NCBI RefSeq assembly: GCF_009928415.1
Contig: NZ_JAABNN010000017.1
Span: forward strand, 1-35,415
Source: Bacillus sp. USDA818B3_A
GTDB lineage: Bacteria > Bacillota > Bacilli > Bacillales > Cytobacillaceae
Length of the DNA stretch: 35,415 bases
Direction of reading: 5' to 3'
Shown here: one piece after another, positions 23,418-31,016 of the stretch
Layout: each line of letters starts with the position of its first letter
Position numbering within the stretch: the stretch's first letter is position 1
Translations under genes and position numbers: made by a program
The notes under the pieces: generated by a model
Told to the model about the DNA's origin: nothing
The model's database searches: none
Seen by the model: only the letters and a program-made list of their open reading frames with translations

Positions 23418-23462
23418 AAGCCGCTATATCTTTGACTTTTTTAGTCAAAGATATAGCGGCTT
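23418..23462 (+). terminator. Strong terminator of manP
   Basis: An 18-bp perfect stem (23420-23437 with 23443-23460, beginning GCCGCTATATC) closes a TTTTT loop, extended by AA/TT pairs and followed by TTCTTTCTTT. This is one of the strongest hairpins in the window. Confidence 0.9.
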
Positions 23463-23666
23463 CTTTCTTTCAAGTTGGGACTTTATTACGAAAACCTTAC
23501 TTAAGATTTAATACTATTTTACTTTATTTACCAAAAATAGTCCATAGACCTATTCTAAAACTATTACTTTCGAACGAACTTTGTAAATATTTGGCTCTTT
23601 CTGTTTCGAATTATTTACTCTTTTGATAGACTTGTTGGTAAATTGAACCTATCGGAGGATTCAGCG

Positions 23667-23768
23667 ATGAAGTTAAAAGCCATCATTTGTTTTTTCCAAA
23701 AAAGACATAAGTATAACTATTACTCTGGTATCTGCATTAGGTGTGGAAAGAAAAGCAGAAGAGGATAA
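23667..23768 (+). CDS. Small basic protein with a CxxC motif (33 aa)
   Basis: CGGAGGA lies 7 bases before an ATG. The frame encodes MKLKAIICFFQKRHKYNYYS followed by GICIRCGKKSRRG. It is strongly basic, with Cys8, then Cys23-x-x-Cys26 near the C-terminus, and it could bind one metal ion or be a fragment of a zinc-ribbon protein. The good ribosome site and the clean stop argue for expression. No promoter is obvious. Nearby genes give no clue to function. Confidence 0.45.
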   Translation: MKLKAIICFFQKRHKYNYYSGICIRCGKKSRRG

Positions 23769-23848
23769 TGGTTTATTCTATTTTCAAACCGAACTTAAGC
23801 TTAGGAGTTGCAGTGGGCAACAGATAAAGTTGGGGTAAAAGTAGATTG

Positions 23849-23885
23849 AAAGAGAAGTGGGGCGTTTGCTTACTTCTCTTTATTT
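23849..23885 (+). terminator. Terminator upstream of the VanZ-like gene
   Basis: AAAGAGAAGT (23849-23858) pairs with ACTTCTCTTT (23872-23881), followed by ATTTT. It would end transcripts of the small 33-residue gene. Confidence 0.75.
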
Positions 23886-23999
23886 TGGATCAGGGTGAAT
23901 CCAGGGGATGATTCACCTGTTTTTAGATTTAAGCATTTTTTAATATTGTCAATCTGCAAATATGGTAAGATAGTAGTAAAAATTTTCCGGGAGTTATAA

Positions 24000-24440
24000 A
24001 TGATCATTCAGAAAAGGCTCGTTCATGTTTTATTTTTATTGGCCATTGTCTTCATTATCAGTTTAACCCTTATTGCTGACCCTACTGGAACAAGGGAGCA
24101 TAGATACAACTTCATTCCATTTAAAATCATCACAAGAATTCTCTTTCATAAATCGTTATATGATATCATCCTAAACATTGCAGGTAATATTATTCTCTTT
24201 CTGCCATTTGGTTTTCTATTACCACTAAGTTGGAGAAAGGTGAACACGATTTACAAAGCCATACTAATCGGAGCACTCTTATCAATAACGGTTGAGTGTG
24301 CTCAAATTATCTATCCTGATCGTCTGACAGATATTGATGATGTCATTTTAAATACATTGGGAGCTGCCCTGGGATACAGGCTGTTCGTGTTTACCGTTGA
24401 TTTAGTTACGATTGATGAAGATCAGATGAACGTTTCATGA
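24000..24440 (+). CDS. VanZ-like family membrane protein
   Basis: A 146-residue membrane protein with about four hydrophobic segments. Family landmarks are YNFIPFKII after the first span, NIAGNIILFLPFGFLLPLSW in the middle, SITVECAQIIYPDRLTDIDD with the conserved E-x-x-Q, and DVILNTLGAALGYRLF with the N-x-x-G pattern. VanZ itself gives low-level teicoplanin resistance, but the many chromosomal members have no fixed role and are usually thought to act at the envelope. The ATG at 24000 is preceded by GGGAG. It stands alone between terminators. The tail after residue 130 is short and acidic. Confidence 0.85.
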   Translation: MIIQKRLVHVLFLLAIVFIISLTLIADPTGTREHRYNFIPFKIITRILFHKSLYDIILNIAGNIILFLPFGFLLPLSWRKVNTIYKAILIGALLSITVECAQIIYPDRLTDIDDVILNTLGAALGYRLFVFTVDLVTIDEDQMNVS

Positions 24441-24586
24441 CATGTCATTCATAAAACATAATAGTGGCAGCATCGTATGGATGAATCCGCATGTTTTGAC
24501 CGGGTTCTTTTGCATTTTCCATTACTTTCTTCTTTCATCGATAAATTGTATTATAGTAAGACACAATAATGTGAAGGGGTGAGATT

Positions 24587-24958
24587 ATGCCGACAGCTGA
24601 TAAAGCAGAGAAAATTTATCAACTTTTTAATGCCATGGAAAAACAAGACAAGAACGAAATGATGGACTTAATTCAGCATTTACAAGCGAGTGATTTGATT
24701 ACGTTATCAAAGGTTGCGCCGCTTTTACGCAGTCGTTTAAGGGCGATTACCGCAGTGGAAATCGAACTCGTTGAAAGTGCAGATGCAGAGGAAAATGAAG
24801 TAACCGAGGAAGAACAAATTGAACTGAACAAGCTGTATGGAAATCGAGCACAGACTCCTCCTCAAGAATTTATTAAATACAAAGGTCCTGACCAATTGTT
24901 AGATATGATTATGAAAAACAAAGAACAAAAAGGATGGAAATTCAAAGATGAGCAGTAG
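24587..24958 (+). CDS. Unknown acidic protein (123 aa)
   Basis: A soluble, mostly helical-looking protein starting MPTADKAEKIYQLFNAMEKQ. There are no Cys residues, no signal peptide and no membrane span. The middle is rich in Glu (residues 58-80, VELVESADAEENEVTEEEQI-like) and the end carries GPDQLLDMIMKNKEQKGWKF. GAAGGGGTGAG precedes the ATG by a few bases, and base composition is like that of its neighbours, so I take it as a real gene. I do not recognise the family. It overlaps a 23-codon frame that starts within its last codons. Confidence 0.65.
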   Translation: MPTADKAEKIYQLFNAMEKQDKNEMMDLIQHLQASDLITLSKVAPLLRSRLRAITAVEIELVESADAEENEVTEEEQIELNKLYGNRAQTPPQEFIKYKGPDQLLDMIMKNKEQKGWKFKDEQ

Positions 24959-25019
24959 ATTCCGCATTAATGATGTGTATTTCCATCCTGATCTTGTTAA
25001 TATTGATCTGTTTGGATAA
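24948..25019 (+). CDS. Possible 23-residue peptide or gene fragment
   Basis: The ATG lies inside the end of the 123-residue gene, with AAGGATGG 10 bases upstream. It encodes MSSRFRINDVYFHPDLVNID then LFG. The composition looks protein-like, and the overlap suggests translational coupling. It may be the truncated start of a longer gene. A larger frame at 24970-25152 in another register lacks a ribosome site. Confidence 0.25.
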   Translation: MSSRFRINDVYFHPDLVNIDLFG

Positions 25020-25089
25020 AAGAGTAGGAGATTACTATAATGAAAATTTATGTAAGAACGGAGGGATTATGCAATCCATTCCACAAACG

Positions 25090-25116
25090 AAGGGGTTCTT
25101 AGGAGTCCCTTTTTTG
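25090..25116 (+). terminator. Terminator after the small-gene pair
   Basis: AAGGGGTTC pairs with GAGTCCCTT (two wobbles) around TTAG, followed by TTTT. Usual intrinsic-terminator form. Confidence 0.75.
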
Positions 25117-25270
25117 TGTGCACATAGTTCATTAAGGATAGATAGAAGGTAAGAACAAATGGAGTATTTAGAAACTTGAAACTCTCCCTGTGATCTAGTC
25201 AAAAAGCAGCATATTAATAGCTGTGATAATTTGGTAATATATAAAGGTTGCAAAGTTATAAGGATGATGG

Positions 25271-25293
25271 GGGTTCAGCGTATAGCTGAATCC
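25271..25293 (-). terminator. Hairpin at the 3' end of the GH95 pseudogene
   Basis: GGGTTCAGC (25271-25279) pairs with GCTGAATCC (25285-25293) around GTATA. It overlaps the last codons of the surviving frame. It may be a terminator, though the T-run is better on the plus strand (CTTTTCC). Confidence 0.5.
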
Positions 25294-25873
25294 CTTTTCC
25301 AATCCAGCTTTGGATAAAAACGGAAAAATCCTCCGCGTGCTCTTAGCCCTTTAACAGATCCATTTGGCCAGACAGAAGGCAGAGCAGGCAGCAGCTGGAT
25401 TTTATCGGTATGTGACTGCATGAGCATTTCGGCTAGTCCTGCTGTAAATCCAAAATTCCCATCAATTTGAAAAGGAGGATGCGCATCAAAAAGATTAGAA
25501 TACACGCCGCCCTTTTGACTCTGGCTGTTCTCCTCATTCACGAGCTGAAGAAGATTAGAAATTAATGTATGAGCTCGATCTCCATCTTTAAATCGTGCCC
25601 ACAAACAAATTTTCCAGGCAAGACTCCAACCTGTATCATAATCACCTCTTCTTTCCGGACTTCTTCGGGCAGCATGGAACAGTTCCCTTCCTTCAGAATC
25701 TCTTTTGCCTTTGGACTATTCGTATCTTTTGGTGCCCCTGACCATAAGGTATCCTCATTCAATTGCAAATGTTCCTTTTCTATTCCGCCATAAACCATGG
25801 AACCGAGGCGTCCATTACCAATCGGAAGTGCTTCGTTTCATGATTTAGCCGGCCGATTATATCGTAACTTCAT
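25275..25873 (-). pseudogene. GH95 alpha-L-fucosidase remnant
   Basis: The gene head is intact: AAAAAGGAGAGAC, ATG at 25873, MKLRYNRPAKS, then TGA where the family has Trp, then NEALPIGNGRLGSMVYGGI and HLQLNEDTLWSGAPKDTNSP. After KEILKEG the frame jumps directly to the late part of the enzyme (LFHAARRSPERRGDYDTGWS, WARFKDGDRAHTLISNLLQL, NLFDAHPPFQIDGNFGFTAG, LLPALPSVWPNGSVKGLRAR). Most of the catalytic (alpha/alpha)6 domain is therefore missing. Intact members are about 750-800 residues and remove terminal fucose. The two lesions make it non-functional. The remaining parts are well conserved, so the decay looks recent. Confidence 0.85.
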
Positions 25874-26166
25874 ATTTGTCTCTCCTTTTTACATTGAATA
25901 GGAGCGAGGGGACGGTTCTCATGCTTCCCAATTACTCATGCAAACTTTTTTGTGATTAAGTTAAGCGATTACCCCTATTCAGATATCCAAATTTATGCGG
26001 TACCAGATTACAAGTCACATAAACAAACTTAATTAGGATCTTTTCCTTTCATTTTTTTTAATAGAAGGGCTTTTGTAATGCTTTTACCATTAGTCTATAT
26101 GTTTAGAGGATTACTATAAATAGTAATATTAAAAGATTAAAAAGTTATTAGAATTTTAAAAATGTA

Positions 26167-26217
26167 TTGAAAACGGTATGGGCATGGAATATAATAGACA
26201 CAAGGTAAGCGCTTTCC
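26167..26217 (+). promoter_or_regulatory. Promoter and AAGCGCTT operator of the uronate-glycan operon
   Basis: TTGAAA (26167-26172) and TATAAT (26190-26195) are separated by exactly 17 bases. Just after the expected start site lies GGTAAGCGCTTTCC (26204-26217), which matches cre at 12 of 14 positions and shares the AAGCGCTT core with the LacI-type operators near 34086 and 34171. Repression here would block early elongation. Confidence 0.75.
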
Positions 26218-26272
26218 CGTAATAAAATGGTATTTGTGGGAATTTCAGCAATTTTCTATTTGTTTATGTATA

Positions 26273-26280
26273 AAGCGCTT
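26273..26280 (+). promoter_or_regulatory. Second AAGCGCTT core upstream of the lipoprotein gene
   Basis: TAAAGCGCTTAC surrounds the same 8-bp palindrome 65 bases after the first site. The pair may allow a LacI-family dimer-of-dimers or CcpA plus the local regulator to bind cooperatively. Confidence 0.5.
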
Positions 26281-26310
26281 ACTCTACATAATTTTAAAGA
26301 GGTGGATGGA

Positions 26311-27579
26311 GTGAAAAAAATCAAATTAGGTTTGGCTTTATTGTTATCCTGCTTGCTTCTAGTTGTGTCAGCATGTTCGAATTCCAGTTCAGGTTCAGAA
26401 AAGGCCTCATCAGGGTCTAAGAAAATCCAGTTTTTTGTATCAGGGGATACGGTTGAAGGTGGCGCTTTAACAGAAATGGCCAAGGAATATAAAAAAGAAA
26501 CTGGAGTAAATGTTCAAGTTGTTGATGTGCCGTACAGTGACTTTGTTACAAGGATGACAAACATGGTCAAATCTGGTAATCCGCCTGCATTAGCACGGGT
26601 GACAGGCTTCAGCCCAATTTGGAGAGATAAATTGGCGGACTTGAGCTCCACAATGGACAGTAAAGGGGTAGACAAAAATTTAGCCATCACCATCGATGAT
26701 AAGGCTGTAGCTATTCCAATCGATTTAACTGCTGTCGGCTTATATATTAATAAGGATTTATTTGATAAAGCCGGTGTAAAAGTTCCGACAAGTGAACAAG
26801 ATATTTGGACTTGGGACGAGTTTATCAGTGATTTAAAGATTGTCCTTGATAAAACAGATGCAAAATACGGCTTAGTTATGGATCCATCTTCACACCGCTT
26901 AAGTTCATTCTTATACCAATTTGGAAGTAAAGGATTTGTGAATGAAAACGGAAAGTATACCACAAATGCTGAAACCAAAAAAGGTTTGGAAACCTTCGTT
27001 AAGTTAAATGACAACAAAATCATGCCAACCTCTGTTTGGTTATCTGGACAGGATGCATCCGCTATGTTTAAGAGCGGACAGGTTGCGGCCTATTATTCTG
27101 GTAACTGGCAGTTAAAAGATTTTGACAAAAATATTAAAAACTTCAAATGGCAATCTGTTTATATGCCATACGAAAAGGTTCGTTCTACTAACCTAGGCGG
27201 TAACTATGTTATCCAATTCAAAGGATCTGGGGTAGAGAAGGAAACAAAGAAATTTATTGATTGGTTATATACAAAAGAAAATTATGCAAAAATGGCAGGT
27301 TTAGGCGGCTATCTTCCAGTAGTGGAGGGAGCGGAGGTTGATTACAATTCAAGCGAGATAGCTACAAGTGCGTATGATGTTTACCGCAATGAAATCAGCT
27401 CTTCTGATCCAGTTGCAGCAGTAGCAAGATCTGTCAATGATAAATTACAGCTAACTTCTGATAAACAAGCTGTAGATGCCCTAAAACAAGAAGTCATAAA
27501 AGTTTTAAATAAAGAAGAGTCTGTTGACCAAGCGATTAGTAATGTTGAAAAGACTTTTACAGAGCAATACGCAAAATAA
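26311..27579 (+). CDS. ABC sugar-binding lipoprotein of the second operon
   Basis: A 422-residue family 1 solute-binding protein. The signal peptide KKIKLGLALLLSCLLLVVSA ends at a lipobox Cys, followed by a Ser-rich linker (SNSSSGSEKASSGSKK). The mature domain starts IQFFVSGDTVEGGALTEMAK and includes AIPIDLTAVGLYINKDLFDK, WTWDEFISDLKIVLD and MFKSGQVAAYYSGNWQLKDF. The GTG at 26311 follows AAAGAGGTGG by about 8 bases and puts the charged residues of the signal peptide right at the start. It is the first gene of an operon with an unknown enzyme-like protein, two permeases and a GH105 hydrolase, so an unsaturated-uronate or rhamnogalacturonan oligosaccharide is a likely ligand (inference). Confidence 0.9.
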   Translation: MKKIKLGLALLLSCLLLVVSACSNSSSGSEKASSGSKKIQFFVSGDTVEGGALTEMAKEYKKETGVNVQVVDVPYSDFVTRMTNMVKSGNPPALARVTGFSPIWRDKLADLSSTMDSKGVDKNLAITIDDKAVAIPIDLTAVGLYINKDLFDKAGVKVPTSEQDIWTWDEFISDLKIVLDKTDAKYGLVMDPSSHRLSSFLYQFGSKGFVNENGKYTTNAETKKGLETFVKLNDNKIMPTSVWLSGQDASAMFKSGQVAAYYSGNWQLKDFDKNIKNFKWQSVYMPYEKVRSTNLGGNYVIQFKGSGVEKETKKFIDWLYTKENYAKMAGLGGYLPVVEGAEVDYNSSEIATSAYDVYRNEISSSDPVAAVARSVNDKLQLTSDKQAVDALKQEVIKVLNKEESVDQAISNVEKTFTEQYAK

Positions 27580-27589
27580 TAAATCATGA

Positions 27590-27619
27590 GAGGGAATACT
27601 GGTTTTTCCATATTCCCTC
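27590..27619 (+). terminator. Intercistronic stem-loop after the second lipoprotein gene
   Basis: GAGGGAATA pairs with TATTCCCTC, with an inner TGG/CCA pair and a T5 loop. No T-run follows. The position is equivalent to the hairpin at 8256-8286 in the mannoside operon. Confidence 0.65.
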
Positions 27620-27640
27620 CCTATTAAGTGAGGTATCATA

Positions 27641-30136
27641 ATGGAACGCTATACATATCAAGTTCAACCCAACCAAGCGATGAATCGCTGGATATATACT
27701 GATTTAAACATCGAACCCTATGAATCTGAAAAAGATACGTTTGAGCAGCCTGTTAATTTGACAGAGGAATATGTACAAATTGTCTATCCTGGCAGAAAAC
27801 AATTTTTAGAAGAGCGTCTAAATAAAGAGATCCAAATGACCGATTCAGCGTTCCAGCATATTTATTTCCCTTTTGAAAACACACGCTTTGAGTTTTCTTC
27901 TTTTATTCCAACTCCACACATGTTAAGTGTTTACGGTAAAACCTATGTCGTTACAGAAAAGGAAGAAACTCTCCCTTTTACGCTCAGTACATGCGGCAGT
28001 GTAGAGATTTGGGTCAACAATAGTAAACAGATTAGCTATACTCCTTATACAAGAAATCTAGCCTCCTATACACAAATTCAATTGAACCTGCAAAAGGGAA
28101 CGAATGAGATCGTTATTTATATGGATGATCTGGCAGAGAGAGATGTCAATTATTTCATGGAACTGCGCTATACGGGCGAGCGGACGTTAGAGGCCTACAT
28201 TCCTGTCAAAGCATCTCCTGAAAAAATAAAGAAAGCAGAAGAATTGTTAACCTCTTTTTATTTTTCAAAAGATCTCTATGATTCTGGCAGCCTGGAAATC
28301 TATCTTGATTCAGAGCATATCGATCTGTTTCCCCAGCTGTTTGTGAATGTCAATCGCAATCATTTATTAAATCCGGTCTTAGTAAAAGAATCTGATCAGG
28401 ATACAGAATCACCTTATGATTATTTCTTTCAGGTGAATAACCTGGATGAAAACAAGATTACGCTGATGCCAATCAGTGAACTTTCCTCCAATGGGCTCGC
28501 TTATTTTGATATTGGCGTCGTGGTGGATGGTGAAGTGGAGATTAGCAGAAGAATGGTTTCATCCATTCTGGCCAATGATTATTCCTCCAAATCCTTTTCA
28601 AATAATCTGCCCGAAAGAAAGAAGGAGATATTGGAGTTCTTTACGGAAAGGGATTCGCTTGACTTAAATGTGGGGATTGCCTTGGCACACCTCAATGGTA
28701 CCGTCGATTCCCGTGCGATCAAACATATTAAAAGCTGTTTTAACGAGATTGAGAAAAAGGGCGACTGTGCCGATTTCAGGCTCGCTCCATTGCTTGGGTT
28801 TACGATTAAGTATCAAGACATCATCCCAGCCGATTTTCATCGTGAAATCGAGGAGCTTGCCGTTCATTTCAGATATTGGATCGATGAGCCTGGAAACGAT
28901 GTGATGTGGTATTTCAGTGAAAATCATGCCTTGCTTTTCCATATTTCACAATACCTTTCCGGCCATATGTATCCAGAAAGACGGTTTTCCGTAAGCAACA
29001 GAACCGGAATGGAACAATATGAAATTGGTAAAAAGCGCTTGGAGGAGTGGTTTGACGTCTTTTTCGACTATGGTTTCTCCGAATGGAACTCAACCACCTA
29101 CCTGCCGATTGATCTAATCGGATTCTTCAGTCTCTATGAATCGGCACCGGACGCCTCTATTAGGGATCTGGCTAAAAAAGCTTTAGATATCACCTTTGAA
29201 ATTATTGCGATTAATCTTCAGGGGAAAACGATGTCCACGACCTACGGGCGAGTATATGAACATGATTTAAAGGCGATGGAGCTGGGAGAGGTAGCGAACC
29301 TTTCCTTTATCGCCTGGAAGAAAGGGAATTTAAATCATGCATTGAGATCGACCACCTTATTCTGTATCTCAGACTATACACCGCCTGGGTTAGAGCAAAA
29401 TTTTATCGAAGACGAATCAAAGGCGCTTGTTTCACAGTATTTACAAGGAATTAAGAAGGTCTATACCTATAATTACAAAACGAAGAATTATGTTATGAGC
29501 TCAGCAATCAATTTCAACGCCTTTAAAAGAGGGCACCAGCAGCATGCCATGAATATCGCTTTAGGACAGGATAATACCCAGATCTGGATTAATCATCCGG
29601 GAGAATCGGTATATAGCGGAGAAAACCGTCCTAGCTTTTGGGCAGGAAATGGAATCAGCCCGAATATCCGCCAATATAAGCAATACATGCTAATGGAATA
29701 TCGGTTACAGGAACCTTTCCTTCCATTCGTTCATGCGTATCTGCCTTTCTGGAAGCTGGATGAGATCATCGAAAACGGAAATTGGCTGTTTGTAAGGAAG
29801 GATCAAACCTACCTGGGAATCTACTTCAGCCAGGGCTTTGAAAGAATAAAAGAAGGAGCAGTCGCTTATCGGGAAGCCCGGGCCTACGGGACTTCGCACA
29901 AAATCGTGTGTATCTGTTCTTCAGAATATGAGCATAAGACCTTTAATGATTTCATTCAGGAACAGTTGGAATCTGAAATTAACATTACGGACGAAGAGTG
30001 GTCATACCGGAATCAGCAGGTTGGCACATTGACCATGAAGGAGGAGGAATTGTATGTCAATCATCAAAAAGTCGAGTATAACGCCGGATACCGATTTGAC
30101 AGTGAATTACTCGAGTGTCAAACAAGTAAATGTTAA
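27641..30136 (+). CDS. Unknown 831-residue enzyme-like protein in a glycan operon
   Basis: No signal peptide, so cytoplasmic. Residues 1-190 look beta-rich, with a jelly-roll-like stretch (GSVEIWVNNSKQISYTPYTR). Residues of about 325-700 look alpha-helical and recall (alpha/alpha)-toroid glycosidases or lyases, with conserved-looking polar clusters NDVMWYFSENHALLFHISQY, FDYGFSEWNSTTYLPIDLIG and QIWINHPGESVYSGENRPSF. The end is beta-rich again. Context (ABC importer and GH105 hydrolase) suggests action on an imported uronate-containing oligosaccharide, as a hydrolase or lyase. I do not recognise the family; a heparinase-like lyase or a recent GH family would be first guesses. The ATG at 27641 follows AAGTGAGGT. 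The last 83 bases overlap the next gene. Confidence 0.8.
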   Translation: MERYTYQVQPNQAMNRWIYTDLNIEPYESEKDTFEQPVNLTEEYVQIVYPGRKQFLEERLNKEIQMTDSAFQHIYFPFENTRFEFSSFIPTPHMLSVYGKTYVVTEKEETLPFTLSTCGSVEIWVNNSKQISYTPYTRNLASYTQIQLNLQKGTNEIVIYMDDLAERDVNYFMELRYTGERTLEAYIPVKASPEKIKKAEELLTSFYFSKDLYDSGSLEIYLDSEHIDLFPQLFVNVNRNHLLNPVLVKESDQDTESPYDYFFQVNNLDENKITLMPISELSSNGLAYFDIGVVVDGEVEISRRMVSSILANDYSSKSFSNNLPERKKEILEFFTERDSLDLNVGIALAHLNGTVDSRAIKHIKSCFNEIEKKGDCADFRLAPLLGFTIKYQDIIPADFHREIEELAVHFRYWIDEPGNDVMWYFSENHALLFHISQYLSGHMYPERRFSVSNRTGMEQYEIGKKRLEEWFDVFFDYGFSEWNSTTYLPIDLIGFFSLYESAPDASIRDLAKKALDITFEIIAINLQGKTMSTTYGRVYEHDLKAMELGEVANLSFIAWKKGNLNHALRSTTLFCISDYTPPGLEQNFIEDESKALVSQYLQGIKKVYTYNYKTKNYVMSSAINFNAFKRGHQQHAMNIALGQDNTQIWINHPGESVYSGENRPSFWAGNGISPNIRQYKQYMLMEYRLQEPFLPFVHAYLPFWKLDEIIENGNWLFVRKDQTYLGIYFSQGFERIKEGAVAYREARAYGTSHKIVCICSSEYEHKTFNDFIQEQLESEINITDEEWSYRNQQVGTLTMKEEELYVNHQKVEYNAGYRFDSELLECQTSKC

Positions 30137-31016
30137 GAAAGTAGCACCACGGAAAAAGGATCGAAATCAAAAATGGGCTCTGGCCTTTGTCATCGTGAAC
30201 ATGGTTTTATTTACTCTGTTCTTTGCTTGGCCGGCCATCCTGGGTATCTATTATTCTTTTACAGATTATGCTGGGGTAGAGGCTCATTTTATTGGTTTAC
30301 AAAATTACATTAATCTTTTCCACGATTCTAGTTTTTACAAAGCACTTGGGCGGACGTTTACGTATACGATTATCGGTGTCCCAACATTGTACGTAAGTTC
30401 TTTATGCATCTCGCTGCTATTGGTCAGCAAATATACAAAAGGGAAGTCAGTGGCAAAGGTCATTTTCTTCCTTCCCTGGCTGATTTCACCAATTGTCGTA
30501 GGGGTCATTTTTCGCTGGATGTTTGGAGAAGATTTCGGGTTTATCAACTATATCATTCAACTAATGGGATTTGATCCTGTTCATTGGTCTACAGATGGTA
30601 ATTTAGCGCTATTAACCGTTTTGATTGCGTCAGCATGGGGAGGAACGGCTTTCAATATGCTGATCTTCATTTCCGCCCTGCTTAACATCTCTAAATCCTA
30701 TTACGAGGCAGCAGAAATTGATGGAGCGAATGGCTGGCATAAGTTCTTCCATATCACTTTGCCGTCCCTTAGGCCAACGTCGTTTATGGTCATCATGCTA
30801 TCGTCGATTGGTTTTATGAAAGAATTTGCGCTAGTCCAGTCACTGACGAATGGCGGACCAGGAAATGATAATACGTTTATCGTTCAATATATTTATCAGA
30901 CAGGATTTAACAATCAGAATATCGGTTATGCCAGTGCCGTATCGATGATATTATTTATCATCCTGCTGATCTTTGCCGTCATTAATCTAAAGGTTGAAGA
31001 GAGGGGTAAACAATGA
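30054..31016 (+). CDS. ABC sugar permease of the second operon, MalF type
   Basis: A 320-residue membrane protein with a 40-residue soluble, Lys-rich N-terminus, then about six membrane segments starting at WALAFVIVNMVLFTLFFAWP. The EAA loop reads EAAEIDGANGWHKFFHITLP. The ATG at 30054 has GAAGGAGGAGG about 4-6 bases upstream, placed inside the end of the preceding gene. The two genes overlap by 83 bases in different frames, so the overlap carries the tail of one protein and the extended N-terminus of the other. It pairs with the next gene as the importer channel. Confidence 0.9.
   Translation: MSIIKKSSITPDTDLTVNYSSVKQVNVKKVAPRKKDRNQKWALAFVIVNMVLFTLFFAWPAILGIYYSFTDYAGVEAHFIGLQNYINLFHDSSFYKALGRTFTYTIIGVPTLYVSSLCISLLLVSKYTKGKSVAKVIFFLPWLISPIVVGVIFRWMFGEDFGFINYIIQLMGFDPVHWSTDGNLALLTVLIASAWGGTAFNMLIFISALLNISKSYYEAAEIDGANGWHKFFHITLPSLRPTSFMVIMLSSIGFMKEFALVQSLTNGGPGNDNTFIVQYIYQTGFNNQNIGYASAVSMILFIILLIFAVINLKVEERGKQ

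Larger units (their letters stand above)
25874..26310. other. 437-base region upstream of the second ABC operon
   Basis: Contains a half copy of the GGGACGGTTCT repeat (about 25908-25920), the operon promoter (26167-26195) and two AAGCGCTT operator-like sites. No gene is supported between 25940 and 26160. An in-frame upstream start at 26227 for the next gene is rejected in favour of 26311. Confidence 0.5.

Noticed and set aside
24970..25152. 60-codon hydrophobic frame
   Set aside because: It runs through a terminator hairpin and lacks a ribosome site; the 23-codon frame in another register is slightly better.
26514..27023. 169-codon minus-strand frame opposite the second lipoprotein gene
   Set aside because: Antisense to a clear coding region, no ribosome site, no family content.
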